From positions 23,121,711-23,185,710 of the forward strand of contig OX155963.1 of the NCBI GenBank assembly GCA_944548615.1: DNA of 64,000 nt, given 5' to 3'. Position 1 is the first letter of the stretch. Every line of letters begins with the position of its first letter. Shown piece after piece: positions 43,235 to 54,631 of this stretch. Under the pieces are notes generated by a model. The model had not been told where the DNA came from. It ran no database searches and saw only the letters and a program-made list of their open reading frames with translations. The DNA comes from Micropterix aruncella (lineage: Eukaryota; Arthropoda; Insecta; Lepidoptera; Micropterigidae). Made by a program: the position numbers and the translations under genes.

Positions 43235-44230
43235 CAAATAACAAAAACTGCAAATTGTGATAAAAGCAAATCCTTTTGCACATGTATTTATTAGACCAAA
43301 ATGGTCGATTTGACCCGCCGCGCGTTCCGACATATTTGGCCCAGCGGACTCAAAATAGCGGCCGTTTTTCAAGATGGTCGCTAATAAACCAAAATGATTT
43401 TTCTCATGCTGATTTTAATGACCCATGGGCCTTTTCGGCTATTTTGGGGTCGTATATTTCAAATATGGCAATAAAAATAACTTTAGTTAATTTTGAACAG
43501 GATTATAAACATTTTTAACGAGTATTTACTTTCACGTTACCGTTATGTTATACGCATCTTCTTCGAGTATTTGCACACTGGAAAAGACGAATCTAAAGTC
43601 AAAACTGTCAAAAAAGTCAAACGAGAGAATAATTTTGTGTATGCTGTACCTAAGTAATTTCTGAAATTTTCTACCCAGAAAACATGGAAAAATTGAACTA
43701 TATAATATAGAATATGTGAATGGGTCTTTGACTTTGAATTTGTAGTCCCTGGCTCAAATATGACGACTACATGTGTTTTGAACAACCTTTGAACGTATTT
43801 TGAACCGATTTGAACATATTTGTACTTTTGGCCAGAAAACTTAAACTTTTGTACTCGGTGTCATCATCAGAACTGGTCAAAATGAATGTACCGTGGCCGT
43901 TTTATTCTACACTATACTACACTATATATAAATGATTGTACACATTCTACCTTGTTTGTAAGGAATTATTTATTTATATTTATTTATGTTTATATTTTCA
44001 GCATCATATTTGAAATGTACGACGCCAAAATAACCGAAAAAGACCCATGGGTCTTTAAAATCAGCACGAGAGTAATCATTTTGGTTTATTAGCGGCCATC
44101 TTGGAAAATTGCCGCCATTTCGAGTCCGCTGGGCCAAATTGTCGGAGCGGCAGGTCAAATCAACTATTTTGGTCTAATGAACACACGCATGAAAAAGGAT
44201 TTGCTTTTATCACAATTTACAGTATTCTTT
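43235..44230. mobile_element. Long-TIR element (~230-bp arms)
   Basis: The left arm (about 43240-43470) contains GATAAAAGCAAATCCTTTT, ATTAGACCAAAATGGTCGAT, ACCCATGGGCC and ATTTCAAATATGGC. The right arm (about 43995-44225) carries the inverses: GCATCATATTTGAAAT, GACCCATGGGTC, TTTGGTCTAATGAACAC and AAAGGATTTGCTTTTATCAC. The ~500-bp centre has no domain-bearing frame. Total ~1 kb. The superfamily is not identified and no flanking duplication could be read. Confidence 0.72.
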
Positions 44231-44574
44231 CAAAATATGAGACGAACCGCTTCCACTATCAGGATAGCAGATACTTTATGATTCTGAGTAAAGAAATAAA
44301 AATGGATAATGCTTAAAACAATTATAACATTGTTATTCTCATCAGTACGAGGATAAAATGTATGTCGAGAAGGATAAAAAAACAGTAATTATTATAGGTA
44401 TAAATAGCTACACCAAAATTTTTATTATTTCAAAAAGCAGTTACCTTTATAAATAAACTACTTCCGACGGAAAGAAGGTACAGATAGATTTCGCGGCTTA
44501 ATGTGATTATATATTTTTGAACAACTTCAAATATGTAATTAAAATTAATAAAGAAATAAATTAATGAATGCCAC
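44231..44574. other. Non-coding
   Basis: AT-rich sequence between the long-TIR element and the LINE fragment; nothing recognised. Confidence 0.4.
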
Positions 44575-44960
44575 TTTTAAACAGTCTCGAAGAGGAGTTT
44601 TGTGGATTTCACTCTGTGCTCCCCGGGATTCGCCCGTTAGATGAACAATTGGAAAGTTCACGAGCACCTTTCTTCTTCGGACCGCAGACTGGTGACATTT
44701 GGCATCGGCCGTCGCGTTCCCCCCACGCCACAATCCGAGTGGCGATACCGAACCGGCGACATTAACTGGGACCGGTTTGGTGAAGTCCTCTGTGAGAATC
44801 TTGAGGCCTTTCCATCGCCTTCTAGTAGTACCGCAGAGGACTTGTGTGTCGCACTTAATGCGGCCATCGAGTCTTCCTGTGATGCCGTAGTAGGGCGGAA
44901 GAAACCCCGCGGTGGTTTCGCGGCCCCGTGGTGGTCTTCCGAACTCTGCGATAATTTTAA
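44575..44960 (+). pseudogene. R1-type LINE fragment, endonuclease C-terminus
   Basis: The frame from 44641 reads W-K-V-H-E-H-L-S-S-S-D-R-R-L-V-T-F, matching the last conserved motif of the APE endonuclease (S-S-D-H-R-L in relatives; H is R here). The linker toward the reverse transcriptase follows, ending W-W-S-S-E-L-C-D-N. An in-frame TAG at 44638 interrupts the N-terminal side. The fragment stops abruptly at about 44955 in an AT-rich run. Both ends of the ORF are lost. Clade assignment (R1-like) is from the linker style and is moderate. Confidence 0.7.
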
Positions 44961-45149
44961 ATTTAATATTTTAAATAATGTAACGTAGCGATTGAAAATT
45001 AATGTGATTGAAAATTGTTATTTTTGTGATGTGACGCAATGATGAGATGAAAATTTTCTGCTGATCGATCAATGTGAACAATGTATGAGATGAAGTTAAA
45101 ATAAAGAAAAATAAAAAAACTCAAGTTTCAATTTTTTATAAACTCTCTC
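44961..45149. other. AT-rich flank of the minisatellite
   Basis: TGATTGAAAATTGTTATTT-like repeated words; nothing else recognised. Confidence 0.4.
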
Positions 45150-45477
45150 TATACTATTGTATTGAACATTTTCAAAGCCTATTTGATTTTAAAATGTTTT
45201 TCAAAGGATTTTATTTTTCTATTGTTTTAAAATATTTCTAAGTATTCTGTAGTTTTGAATATTTTCAAAGACTATTTGACTTTAAAATGATTTTCAAATT
45301 ATTTTATTTTTCTATGGTTTCAAAATATTTCAAAGTATTCTATAGTTTTGAATATTTTCAAAAATTATTAGATTTTAAAACGATTTTCAATTTTTTTTAA
45401 TTTTCCATGGTTTCAAAATTTTTATAAGTATTCTATAGTTTTGAATATTTTCAAAGACTATTTGATTTTAAAATTCC
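45150..45477. repeat. Minisatellite, ~93-bp unit, about 3.5 copies
   Basis: Successive units begin TTGAACATTTTCAAAG (45160), TTGAATATTTTCAAAG (45255), TTGAATATTTTCAAAA (45348) and TTGAATATTTTCAAAG (45441). Each contains GATTTTAAAA and ends near GTATTCTATAGTTT. Units differ by a few substitutions. Confidence 0.9.
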
Positions 45478-46654
45478 CGTGCTTTTTCTGGTTTAAATGA
45501 CGTGTCGCAACCTTAAATCAGTGCATATCCTATCAATGCTCTTTGTAAGCTAAATATCTTACAGCCAACCACTTATTTTCAACTTACGAAAATGTTACAT
45601 CTGCATGCCGAAATGTCCTTCGTTGCTCACTCCTGATGGCGAAACTGCTTTTCAAAATCAATATTCTACCTGTACATGGTTTATGCATCTTTCAGTATTT
45701 TTTTATTGAATTTCAGGTTTTTCACGCAAATTAACTAAACTATTCGAGATTACAAGTTTCGAATAGTGGTCCCTTCAGAAAATATTTTCAATTGTTTTAC
45801 GCTTATTGGAGTCGATCTATTTTTTGTATAATGAGCATCGTATCGATCGAATCTTGGGGTTTAAAACTATCTTATTTTCTTATATCTCGGACTGAAAACA
45901 ACATCGCTTTCTCATGTCTTCAGACTGAAATTTCACGCTGATTCTATGGCGTTTCTCAAAAATCGAAATATGTTTTCTTACGCTTCCCCATTAACTAAAA
46001 TACATGTAGAGTATTATAATACGTTATAACAAAGATGGCATAAACGTCCATTAATAAAAAACAAATATAAAAAATAAAATACTTACTGCTGTTTGCTTTC
46101 TCGTGACGATGCGTGACGACGCGGCACTGCGGTGTAGAAGAATAAAATATTACGTGAGCGGGAACTGATAAGAGCTAACCGAAAAAGGCGTGCTCCCGCT
46201 TCCAATAGCAGCAGGGAAGTGAATCTATTTCATAGCGCGCCTGTGTATTTATTAACGCGGCCAGCTCATACAAAAAATGTATGGAGAATCTGATACCTGA
46301 TTTTCTGGGATTTATTGTATAAAATCCTATTACAATCATTGAAATTTAAATAGCTTATAGTGAAGATATGTCATTTAACTTTCCATTATAATAATTTGTA
46401 ATTCAAATTAGTTATTATTTTCCCAGTGAGGACTAAAACCCCGCGCCCATTTTTGTATATTTTCTCGGGTGTTTTTATAAAAAACTGCGCAAACTATTGC
46501 CAAATTTATTAGCTCACCTTATAAATGACTTATTGATAAAAACGAGTGTTTTTTGTCACTGCTTTTATTAGCGTAGTTTTAGCGGAATAACTAAAACGCT
46601 AGACCCTAATTTGAGAAATTTCGTGCAGCACCCTCTTAAGAATTCACAATTGTT
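45478..46654. other. Non-coding, no recognised feature
   Basis: 46110-46205 is GC-richer. No domain-bearing frame. Confidence 0.4.
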
Positions 46655-46810
46655 TATAATATGACCAATAAACATGACCTAACAATTTCAACATTTTTTA
46701 ATATCAAATACTACTTTTTGTGACTTAAATATAAAAGGTAGACATATGCTGTTGCTAACTTTTTTGTAGGCATTATCAAGCTCTACAACTTTTCTCTAGA
46801 ACTCTAAATA
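46655..46810 (+). repeat. Family Q, head portion
   Basis: ATGACCAATAAACATGACCT, CTACTTTTTGTGACTTAAAT and GTAGGCATTATCAAGCTCTA match 39215 and, inverted, 38905-38740. Confidence 0.6.
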
Positions 46811-47103
46811 TTGGTATAGATTATTATCCAATTAATCATATTTCTATTTTTTGCTTTATATAACCCTTTCTAAAACTTACCTTATTAACAACTTACCCTA
46901 TTATTACTTTTCTTACCCTTATATTATTATCAGTCTTATTACTTTTTCTACTATCAACGTGTCCATGTTATTTCTATATTAATTTGTAATGCAAGCATCG
47001 TAAACTACTCATAGGATAGTAAATTAGTTTTGTTTTGATATATTTAAAAAATACTTGTATGTATTTAATATCTGTAAGTTTACTATAAAATAAAATAAAA
47101 TAT

Positions 47104-47200
47104 GATTTCATGGGGCTTCATGTGAGCCGGGTCCATTGGACCGGTTTTCGGGAATATGGCGTCTCAGGGCTTTTGTCCCTGAGGCAGTCTTCTTAGGAGG
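47104..47200 (+). repeat. Repeat segment shared with 1550-1650
   Basis: CATGGGGCTTCATGTGAGCC, then CATTGGACCGG and GGCGTCTCAGGGC, parallels 1551-1615, again preceded by an A/T microsatellite (AAAAT)n. The adjacent minus-strand frame (47428-47207) has a leucine/glutamate-rich composition but no known domain. Confidence 0.5.
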
Positions 47201-47705
47201 AGTCTCTTATGCTCCTTTCCTCGAGGAACGTGGCAGGTCCATTTTTAAGAAGACATTTAGCAGCGCGATGTTTTCTTCTTTAGTGCGGATTTGGCACTCG
47301 TGAATCATCTCCAGCAAATGCATCACCGCGATCGAGACCTGCTCAGCTTCCTCGAGAAGCAAGTCAAATAGAGTGTTGTTTGAAAGACCCATAAAAAGAA
47401 GTGCTGAAATTTTAGATTTGTTTTGCATATCTTATAAATAATTTCCTGAAAATATCATTTTATTTTTTCTGAAATCTTTACCTACCGGCGGAAAGGAAAA
47501 ACAAACACGAAAGTGTTTTGAAAATAGCCCTTTCGTGTTATGAAACGAGCAAATAATGAAATCCGACTCAACTGGGTAAGAAAAAATACGTGTGGCACTC
47601 GGGGACTGCCGCGGTAAAGCTATTGCACAGCATTTTTAACAACTTATGCAAATTATAATTATTTATTTATTTTATTTATTTTATTTTTTCTGATATCTGA
47701 TAACT

Positions 47706-47802
47706 GCGCACTATCGGAAAACGTTGAAATTATTCTGAATCATTTGCGGCTGCGGTAGCAAATGATTCGGAATAATTTAAACGACTTCCGATAGAGCGCA
47801 GC
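47706..47802. repeat. 97-bp palindrome
   Basis: GCGCACTATCGGAAAACG at the left is matched by CGACTTCCGATAGAGCGC at the right. The inner arms AATTATTCTGAATCATTTGC / GCAAATGATTCGGAATAATT surround GGCTGCGGTA. Lies within the copy-B-only insertion. Confidence 0.85.
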
Positions 47803-49425
47803 GCACGAATTTTTTATTCGATAAAGCAAAAAAAAAACAGATTATTCGAAAAAAATCGTAGATAAAAAGATAGATAATTAAATTATCTTTAAAATGGTGC
47901 AGGTTTCATAATAATACGCCAGATAGTATTTGCGTAGTAGTCGTTTTTGTGTTCGGTTAGACCCAATTTCACAAATTAATTACACTATGTAATATAAACA
48001 AAATCTAAAATATTCGAAGCTAAGAATATTAGGAAAATATTCTTGTTTAACATATATTTTTTTCGAATCGTAATCAGTACTCGTTTAGACGTAATTATCA
48101 GTTTAAAATCAATAATTTTCGTTAAGAAATTTCTTCATTCGGTCGCCGCGCTGGCCTAAGGCCCGCGATAAAAGCTATGCAATAGCTTAAAAAATAAGAG
48201 ATCCACTTTGCCTCTCTTTAATAAAAAGATATTATTACATTTTGGCTTTTGGGATAGGATAGGTTAGGCGGGCAAATATTGTCTATAGGTATTAAAAAAT
48301 ATATGTCGATAACTTTAAAATTGGCTGAGATAATCGACGGCGACTCTCATCCTGCCTATTCAGACGGACGGACAGATGCCAGAATCTTACCATAAGGGTT
48401 CCGTTTTACAATACTAAAAATACTTTACATTCGACTTACCACCTCCTAGATAGATAAAACCTACACAAACAGTGGCAGTCGGCACACCACAATTTAAAAA
48501 ACACACTCAAAGTTATAATTTTAAAAAGCCGTCAGGCGGCACAAAAAAAACAAAGAGTACTAACCAGCGGTGAATTTATTTAATATTATCCTTGTTACAA
48601 ATACAAAACTGCAAAATAAATCGCAACGAAAAATATTTTCTCAGCACTACATCGGAATCTCTTATCAACGCATACTTTCCTAATGATTGGAAGTGATGAA
48701 ACACCGCGTGGTCTTGATCCTATCGCAATAGTAGCATTCTCTAATGCGGTGACCTTCAACTATCGCATGGACGCCTAATACATGAAGCCATGTCACGACT
48801 GTGCAACCCACTTTTCCGATGTCGCGATGTCGTGTGTCGTCGTCATCATCATTTTGCACCTCATTCTCAGAGGAGGTTCACCTTGTAGATTTTTTTTACA
48901 TTATCTAACAAAATGTATTTTTTAAGTACCAATTTATTGAATTGCCCACTCCAGAGAAAGTCGTAAACTTAAAATAGTGGCGCTAGAAATGGAAACTAGT
49001 GAAAACTCTAGAAAGAACTTATTTATACTGGGCTTATTTTCAGTTATACATTAGTATAAATAATTTAATTACTGTAAAAATTAATGGTGTCGAAACACAG
49101 GACATAGTAAAATAAATTAAAAGTACCAGTATAAATTAAGCACATTACACAGAATCGGTCTTGTAACGAGTCTGACTTTTACTGTTTCTTAACATCATAT
49201 CAATGTTAAAAATATTAGTATTTTAAGGTTTTAGTATTTTATATTGGTTAAAACAGTGCAATAATATGAAAACGATGCTTTCCCGACTTGAAAATACACT
49301 ATTTATTAGTAGTAGTATTTTCAGTTGTAATAAATAGTTCTAGTGCAGTAAGCAAATTACACAGAATAGATCTTTTGACAAGTCTGTCTTTTACTGTTTT
49401 CTTATATCATATCAATGTTTACGTA

Positions 49426-49821
49426 TACAGCATCCTTCAAGCGGTTGAATCTGTACGAGCAACTAAGCAACTTTTGTTAAAAAATTGTGAGAAATTTATT
49501 TTTTTTTTAAATATATGATTTTCTGTTTGTTTTGAAAATTTGAACAATTTAATTTTATGAAAAATAGTATATAAAATGCTGAGCACGATGCGCCATCTAG
49601 CGGTAGGAAAAATACAGATAATATTGTTTATTAGTACTGTTTTATCTACTTATAGATAGCGCGGCGCACTCAAACGCTTGTCAAACGTTTAGTTACTTCA
49701 AATAAAAACATTAAAAAAATGTTTTTTTTGTTTTTCCCAAAAAAAAATAATCAAAGTTGCTTAGTTGCTCGTATTGATTCAACCCCTTGAAGGATGCCGG
49801 TTAATTAAAACTCAACCTGTA
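49426..49821. mobile_element. Foldback MITE (family F), nearly full copy
   Basis: GCATCCTTCAAGCGGTTGAA is matched by TTCAACCCCTTGAAGGATGC, and GTACGAGCAACTAAGCAACT by AGTTGCTTAGTTGCTCGTAT. The right end runs to AATTAAAACTCAACCTGTAC; the left end lacks the outer ~22 bp. The inner palindrome GCCATCTAGCGGTAGG is present. Absent from duplication copy A. Confidence 0.75.
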
Positions 49822-50099
49822 CATTTAGGGCCATATTATTTTATAGTTGTTAAAACGGTGTAATATGAAAACGATGCTTTCCCGACCTGAAAATACAATA
49901 TTTATTAGTAGAAATTGACATTTTTGCGATAAATAATTGCGAACCTTATACAATCTTAATAATTCTATAACAATTGATGACTTCATTTAAAATGTGAATG
50001 TTGCCGGGCGCAAGTGTAATTTCCGTGTTTTCTGTGAATTGACATTGTGAAAATCAAGAAGCCCTTAAGTAAACAATGTCAAAACTAACTTTCCGAAGA

Positions 50100-50143
50100 G
50101 ATGAATAATCAACGAGTAACCAGATACTCGTTGATTATTCATC
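50100..50143. repeat. 44-bp hairpin in duplication copy B
   Basis: GATGAATAATCAACGAGTA, a short loop, then ACTCGTTGATTATTCATC: 18-bp perfect arms. Copy A has GAAGATTAATCGACGG in the same place without the inverse arm. Confidence 0.9.
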
Positions 50144-50239
50144 TTGTGGCTTTTTCATCGAGCGAATGTCGATGTAAGTATATCTAGGGAAATTGGTATT
50201 TGTTTTTTAAAACAACAGATTAACGATATTCGGGGGGGG

Positions 50240-50640
50240 GGGGGTTAATTAACCGGCATTCTTGAAGGGGTGAATCAGTACGAGCAACTGAACAACTTTT
50301 GATATTTTTTTACTTGACATTACCCTCAAACAGTTTTTTGCTAAACTTCTACTACACGTTATAATAATTATTGATAATATATAATAATGTTTCACATACA
50401 GGTGAGTTTAAATTACCCGCCATTCTTGAAGTGGGTAAATCAGTAGGTACGCGCAAACATACAAGTAATAAACATTTTTTTTATTATTATTATTTAAAAG
50501 TATATAAAGCATTGAGCGCGCTTAGCCATCTAGCAGTAGGCAAAATATGGCGAATATTGGACTTGATTGCGTTTCTTCGTCAACTAAAATCGGAAATTAG
50601 TTCGTGTAAACGAGACAGAGCAATACCCTAGAGCGAAATG
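50240..50640. repeat. Stack of MITE fragments
   Basis: A poly-G run (50231-50244) precedes a family F arm (TTAATTAACCGGCATTC, 50245). A second arm starts at 50400 (CAGGTGAGTTTAAATTACC) with its inner part to 50550. GATTGCGTTTCTTCGTCAAC at 50567 starts a solo left arm of the MITE at 22166. Receptor B 3' flank resumes at about 50645. Confidence 0.65.
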
Positions 50641-50814
50641 TGAATGGCAAATGAATTACGATGCATCTTTCCTCCAATAAAAGCCTTTTGGCATGGTATT
50701 CCTCGAGCGTAATTTCGCTTCGAAATTTGTGTCGCACACATCTTTGATCTTTGAATGCGATAGATCTTTGAATGCGTTAAATTTCGCGAACTCTCTTACA
50801 ACCAGCATTTCATA

Positions 50815-53800
50815 TCATACTTCCGTACTCCGGACTACTACTAACTAAAAATGTAAATAGGAACGCGATAATGCGATAACCCCTGAACAGTTTCGTGATC
50901 AAAGGCTAATTGTGTAAGGTCCGCAAAATCTATATAGAATCTAATATTACTCACCGCTAAAAATGTGTACAATGTTATTCCATAAAACCCGAAAACTTTA
51001 AGTAATTTCGGGCGAGAAGAGGACGTTATGAGAATCGATAGGTTAGTCCTGACGCTTCGGTCACAACACCACCAAGGACTGCCGAACGCTGCATACGTGA
51101 CTTTTCCACACTGATAAAAATAATCACTTGAAACTCGAGGATCATATTTACAATCATTATAATGTAGGTAGGTACTACCTCTATAGATACTTGATTAGCG
51201 CAATAGCATGGTATAAGTAGATCATAAGTAGCCAGCATTCCGTATATAATTATGTTAATACTGAACATCTATATGGAAAAGAAAAATCATGGATTAATGC
51301 AAATTTTCAAAATCATGTAAAATTAAAAAAATATATATTATGTGGATTCCAGACATTACAGCAGTTACTATATCTAATTAAATAGTGAACTATTTAAAGG
51401 TGATGGAAGATCAAATTGGGCAAGATACTAATGAGAAACTAAGATTACAAAATCATACAAAAGGAGAAACTAGAATTAGAACACTAAGAAAACCTAAAAT
51501 ATCGCTACGATAATAATATACATTTATTAAACTTACAACGCTGGTAGCGTACAGAAATACACACAAGAAAATGCTTATTTCGGCCAATTTCAATAATAAG
51601 ATAGGCGAGGAGAATTGCTCAAACTTTGTTATAAATTCCAAAATCATTTGATGTAAGCGTATACATTCTTTTAAAGCTTCCTGGGTGGCTGAGTCATAAC
51701 GGTGGTCGTAGAGGTCTAAAAATAGATATAGAGTTTATTTGGTCTATAATTTAAGATGTGTAATGAATTTTCCGTTTTAAATTTACCTCTATATGTAGCC
51801 TTGCCAAATCGGCGTGCATTGGCCAATACCTTAAAATAAAAAATAAAAATATATAATTAGACACCTGTAACTAACAATAATTAGACCTCCCAAACTTGTC
51901 AACGACATAGAAACAGTCTGTATATCATGATGAGCCCTACTTACCTCTCTGTCGACGTTATGTACATCTTTGAATTCAGATTCCCCGCAAAAATATGCTT
52001 GTTTTTCATCTGCCATCAGCTCTTCAGTGAAGGTCTCTAAGAAGTTGTGGGGTACCCCGTTACGAAGTATAGCGTTGAACCGAATGTTGCGGAGACTACA
52101 GCAAAGTAGATTCAACTGGCCGCACGTGAGGATGCAACAAAATATGTAGTAACTGCCTAAAAATATTAAAGTGACAATGACATATTGGGCCCTTCCTATG
52201 TAATTACTTTGAACTTGGATACAATGGGTTTGAGTTGGAATATCAAATTCAAATAAATTTTAATTCAATGCCGTGTTTTTATTTTTTAAGAATCAGCCGT
52301 TTATTTGTCTTTCCGTTGTTTGTTTTTGCTCAAATATTTTCGTTTGGACAACCATGGTAAAGTTGAAAATTTAACATTATTTTCAAATATGAGATCCTGT
52401 GCCGGTGTTTTCTATTACAACTTCTTGCAGTCTGGCTATACAGTTAACGTAAATGTGTACTGTTAAGAACTGCAAACAATGATGGAGATGCTCGTGATTA
52501 AATAACCGAGCCTGGTCAATCGCTCATCGCTACTGCTTCTGCATGACGACGTATAACCACAGATTTCACTGCAAACAATCGCAAAGTTGCAGGAGTTGCG
52601 TCTGGAGATTCTCGGTCACCCACCGTACTTGCCAGACCTTGCTTCAATAGAGTTTATTTTTTTCAGAATTTAGATAACTTTTTACAAGGGAAAAAATCAA
52701 CTTTGAAGAGTCGGTGAAAAACGCCTTCAAAGCATTCATTGGTTCCTATCCACGTGAGTTTTACTGCAGAGGAATTAAGCAACTTCCACTAAAATGACAA
52801 ATCTGCATGGATAATAGGGATCAATATTTCTATTAATTAAAGATATATTTTTATACGAAGTTTTTGGCCATAAAGGAAATCTTTATAGAACAGCAACTTC
52901 ATGAGTAAGGATCTAATATTTAAATTATTATTCTTATAATTCTCGTCGTATTAATTTATTAATCTTATAATAAATCTTAATGCATTTAAACATAGTATCG
53001 AGGACATTATGCAACATTATGCATCATTATCCAACTAATAATTGAACGTAAAATAGTCGGAAGAAAAGGTCTGTGACCAGGTAGAACATCTTTACTCCGT
53101 TATCTACGGGAATAGTCTCAGAAATCTATTATCTCCTTGTTCGAGACTCGCCCAACACAGTTGTTATAACGAATATGATAGCCTAAGTTCGGTAGCGGAC
53201 AAAGCATAAAACTATGAAGGAGAAGATTAATTTAATAAATACAAGATATAACTAAATAGAATATTACTAAAAATCGTACTACAACCCCAAGCCGTGAAGG
53301 CAGCTGCTATTTCCAGTTGACCTAAAATAGATGAAAGAAAGGCCAGTTCATAATAAGGAGACGATGTCATATCTATCGGATACCAAACATCTGAAGGAAG
53401 CAGACGAGTTCCATTCGGACCTGAAAATTAATTTACCACTCATGCATATTAAATATGAAGATATGTATATCATTTATATAAATGAGATATTTATAAAACC
53501 TCCAGAGACCAATGGCACTATTGCCCAATACTGCGACCCGCTGATCCCACATACAATCAAGATGAGCGATGCGTATTTAGCCATGTTGAAGCCCACAGTC
53601 ATGTTTATGTTAGAAAGTCCTCGTGCCGAGGAGAACTGGAAATTCTCACTGACATACTCGATCAATTCACGCGAGCATTTCCTGTTAAAATTAAAATATA
53701 CTAAGAGAATGAATGTAGTGATATAAAGAACAAACGTGAGCATATTGAAAGCGAATGCGAAGATCTTTCCATCCCAGATGACAAAAAAATTACAGGCGCT

Positions 53801-53962
53801 TAGAACGGTGTTCAAGGAGCAATTGGCGATCGCAAATGCTATGTAGGCGTAGCTCAATTTTTTCAAAATGACGTTGTTCGAGTTGAACCATGGCGAAAAT
53901 CCCGCTAATTTAAACATGACAGTAACAGTATCCATGAAAGACTCGACTTTAGTTGCAGACAT
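50815..53962 (-). CDS. Odorant receptor B (insect OR, 7tm_6), complete
   Basis: Eight exons with GT/AG borders: 53962-53500, 53420-53286, 52156-51945, 51829-51787, 51715-51537, 51268-51179, 51110-50955 and 50844-50815. Phases agree (1,1,0,1,0,0,0) and give 435 codons, usual for a lepidopteran OR. The start M-S-A-T-K-V-E-S is conserved in paralogue A. Exon 1 carries the first hydrophobic spans. Exon 2 has W-Y-P-I-D-M and S-P-Y-Y-E-L-A-F, typical of ORs. Exon 3 has S-L-R-N-I, exon 5 K-F-E-Q-F-S-S-P, exon 7 Y-A-A-F-G-S-P-W-W and a R-P-K-L-L-K-V-F-G-F stretch; exon 8 is ten codons including the stop. Insect ORs are seven-helix ligand-gated channels with Orco in olfactory-neuron dendrites; the ligand cannot be inferred. 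The donor of exon 2 (GTTGTA) is the weakest site. Confidence 0.88.
52400..52815 (+). pseudogene. mariner transposase remnant in receptor B intron 2
   Basis: Frames read in order on the plus strand: Y-Y-N-F-L-Q-S-G-Y-T-V-N, then K-L-Q-E-L-R-L-E-I-L-G-H-P-P-Y-L-P-D-L-A-S, then D-N-F after a frame change, N-F-E-E-S-V-K-N-A-F, and F-Y-C-R-G-I-K-Q-L. These match the C-terminal half of mariner transposases around the conserved H-P-P-Y-S-P-D-L-A-P block (S changed to L here, so the motif is altered). Several stops and frameshifts are present and terminal repeats are not visible. A dead fragment antisense to the receptor. Confidence 0.85.
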
Positions 53963-54303
53963 TGCGAATAGCTTTGTGAGAAGCATTGAAGGCTTTGTGA
54001 GAAGCATTGAAGTTGCAAGGCACCCTCTGTAAACTGAGTTAGCTTGCGTGACTTAAATTACATAACTACGTACTTTGAAATAGGTAGTCTTAATTACCGT
54101 GAGGTTAGCATGCACATTGATGACAGCTGTTATTATCTTTTCATTATGAAACTAATAATGGCATATTAAGTGTGTCAATGCATTTCCCTGTAATTCAAAC
54201 TTGCTTAGTTAATATCGATAATCATATTACGAAAGGCAACGTTTGTCGGTCTTTGTTTTTAAATGTATAATACTGAGACATGCTGAATTATCGATATCAA
54301 ATG
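53963..54303 (-). promoter_or_regulatory. Conserved 5' flank of receptor B
   Basis: Alignable with 37587-37917 upstream of receptor A. Directly before the ATG, GCTTTGTGAGAAGCATTGAAG occurs twice (53973-54015) in B but once in A. Confidence 0.5.
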
Positions 54304-54569
54304 GAGGCCTCTATGTTCGTTAAGAATGTATTTATAAAAAATCGTCGAAATTGGTACTATTTAAGGTCCATTGACCGAGAAAATTACCAAGGCTTTGATA
54401 TAATATGTATTAAAAAAAAAACATTTTTCATTTATTTATTTTTTTTACATTTATTTAAAAAAAATAGTTTTTATATATTATGCGATTGTTTTATAGAATA
54501 TTATTCTACATAAAAAAAACTGAGTTAAAACGTTACAAAAGATATAATTGACTGAGGACTCAGTTATAA

Positions 54570-54631
54570 CATTGATTTTATAGTGTAATTAAAATTAAAA
54601 TTAAAATTTTAATTACACTAGAAAATCAATG
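54570..54631. mobile_element. 62-bp palindromic micro-element, second copy
   Basis: CATTGATTTTATAGTGTAAT, AT-rich centre, then ATTACACTAGAAAATCAATG. Flanks are GTTATAA (54563-54569) and GTTATAC (54632-54638), a 7-bp duplication with one mismatch. Same family as 18577-18632. Confidence 0.72.

Larger units (their letters stand above)
47467..54303. repeat. Segmental duplication, copy B
   Basis: The direct counterpart of 30225-37917 (start-to-start offset ~17.2 kb). It holds receptor B complete. Copy-B-only insertions include ~660 bp at 47580-48240, a family F MITE at 49426-49821 and mariner remains at 52400-52815 in the receptor intron. A local internal repeat of GAAAACGATGCTTTCCCGAC occurs at 49268 and 49867. 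Confidence 0.85.
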
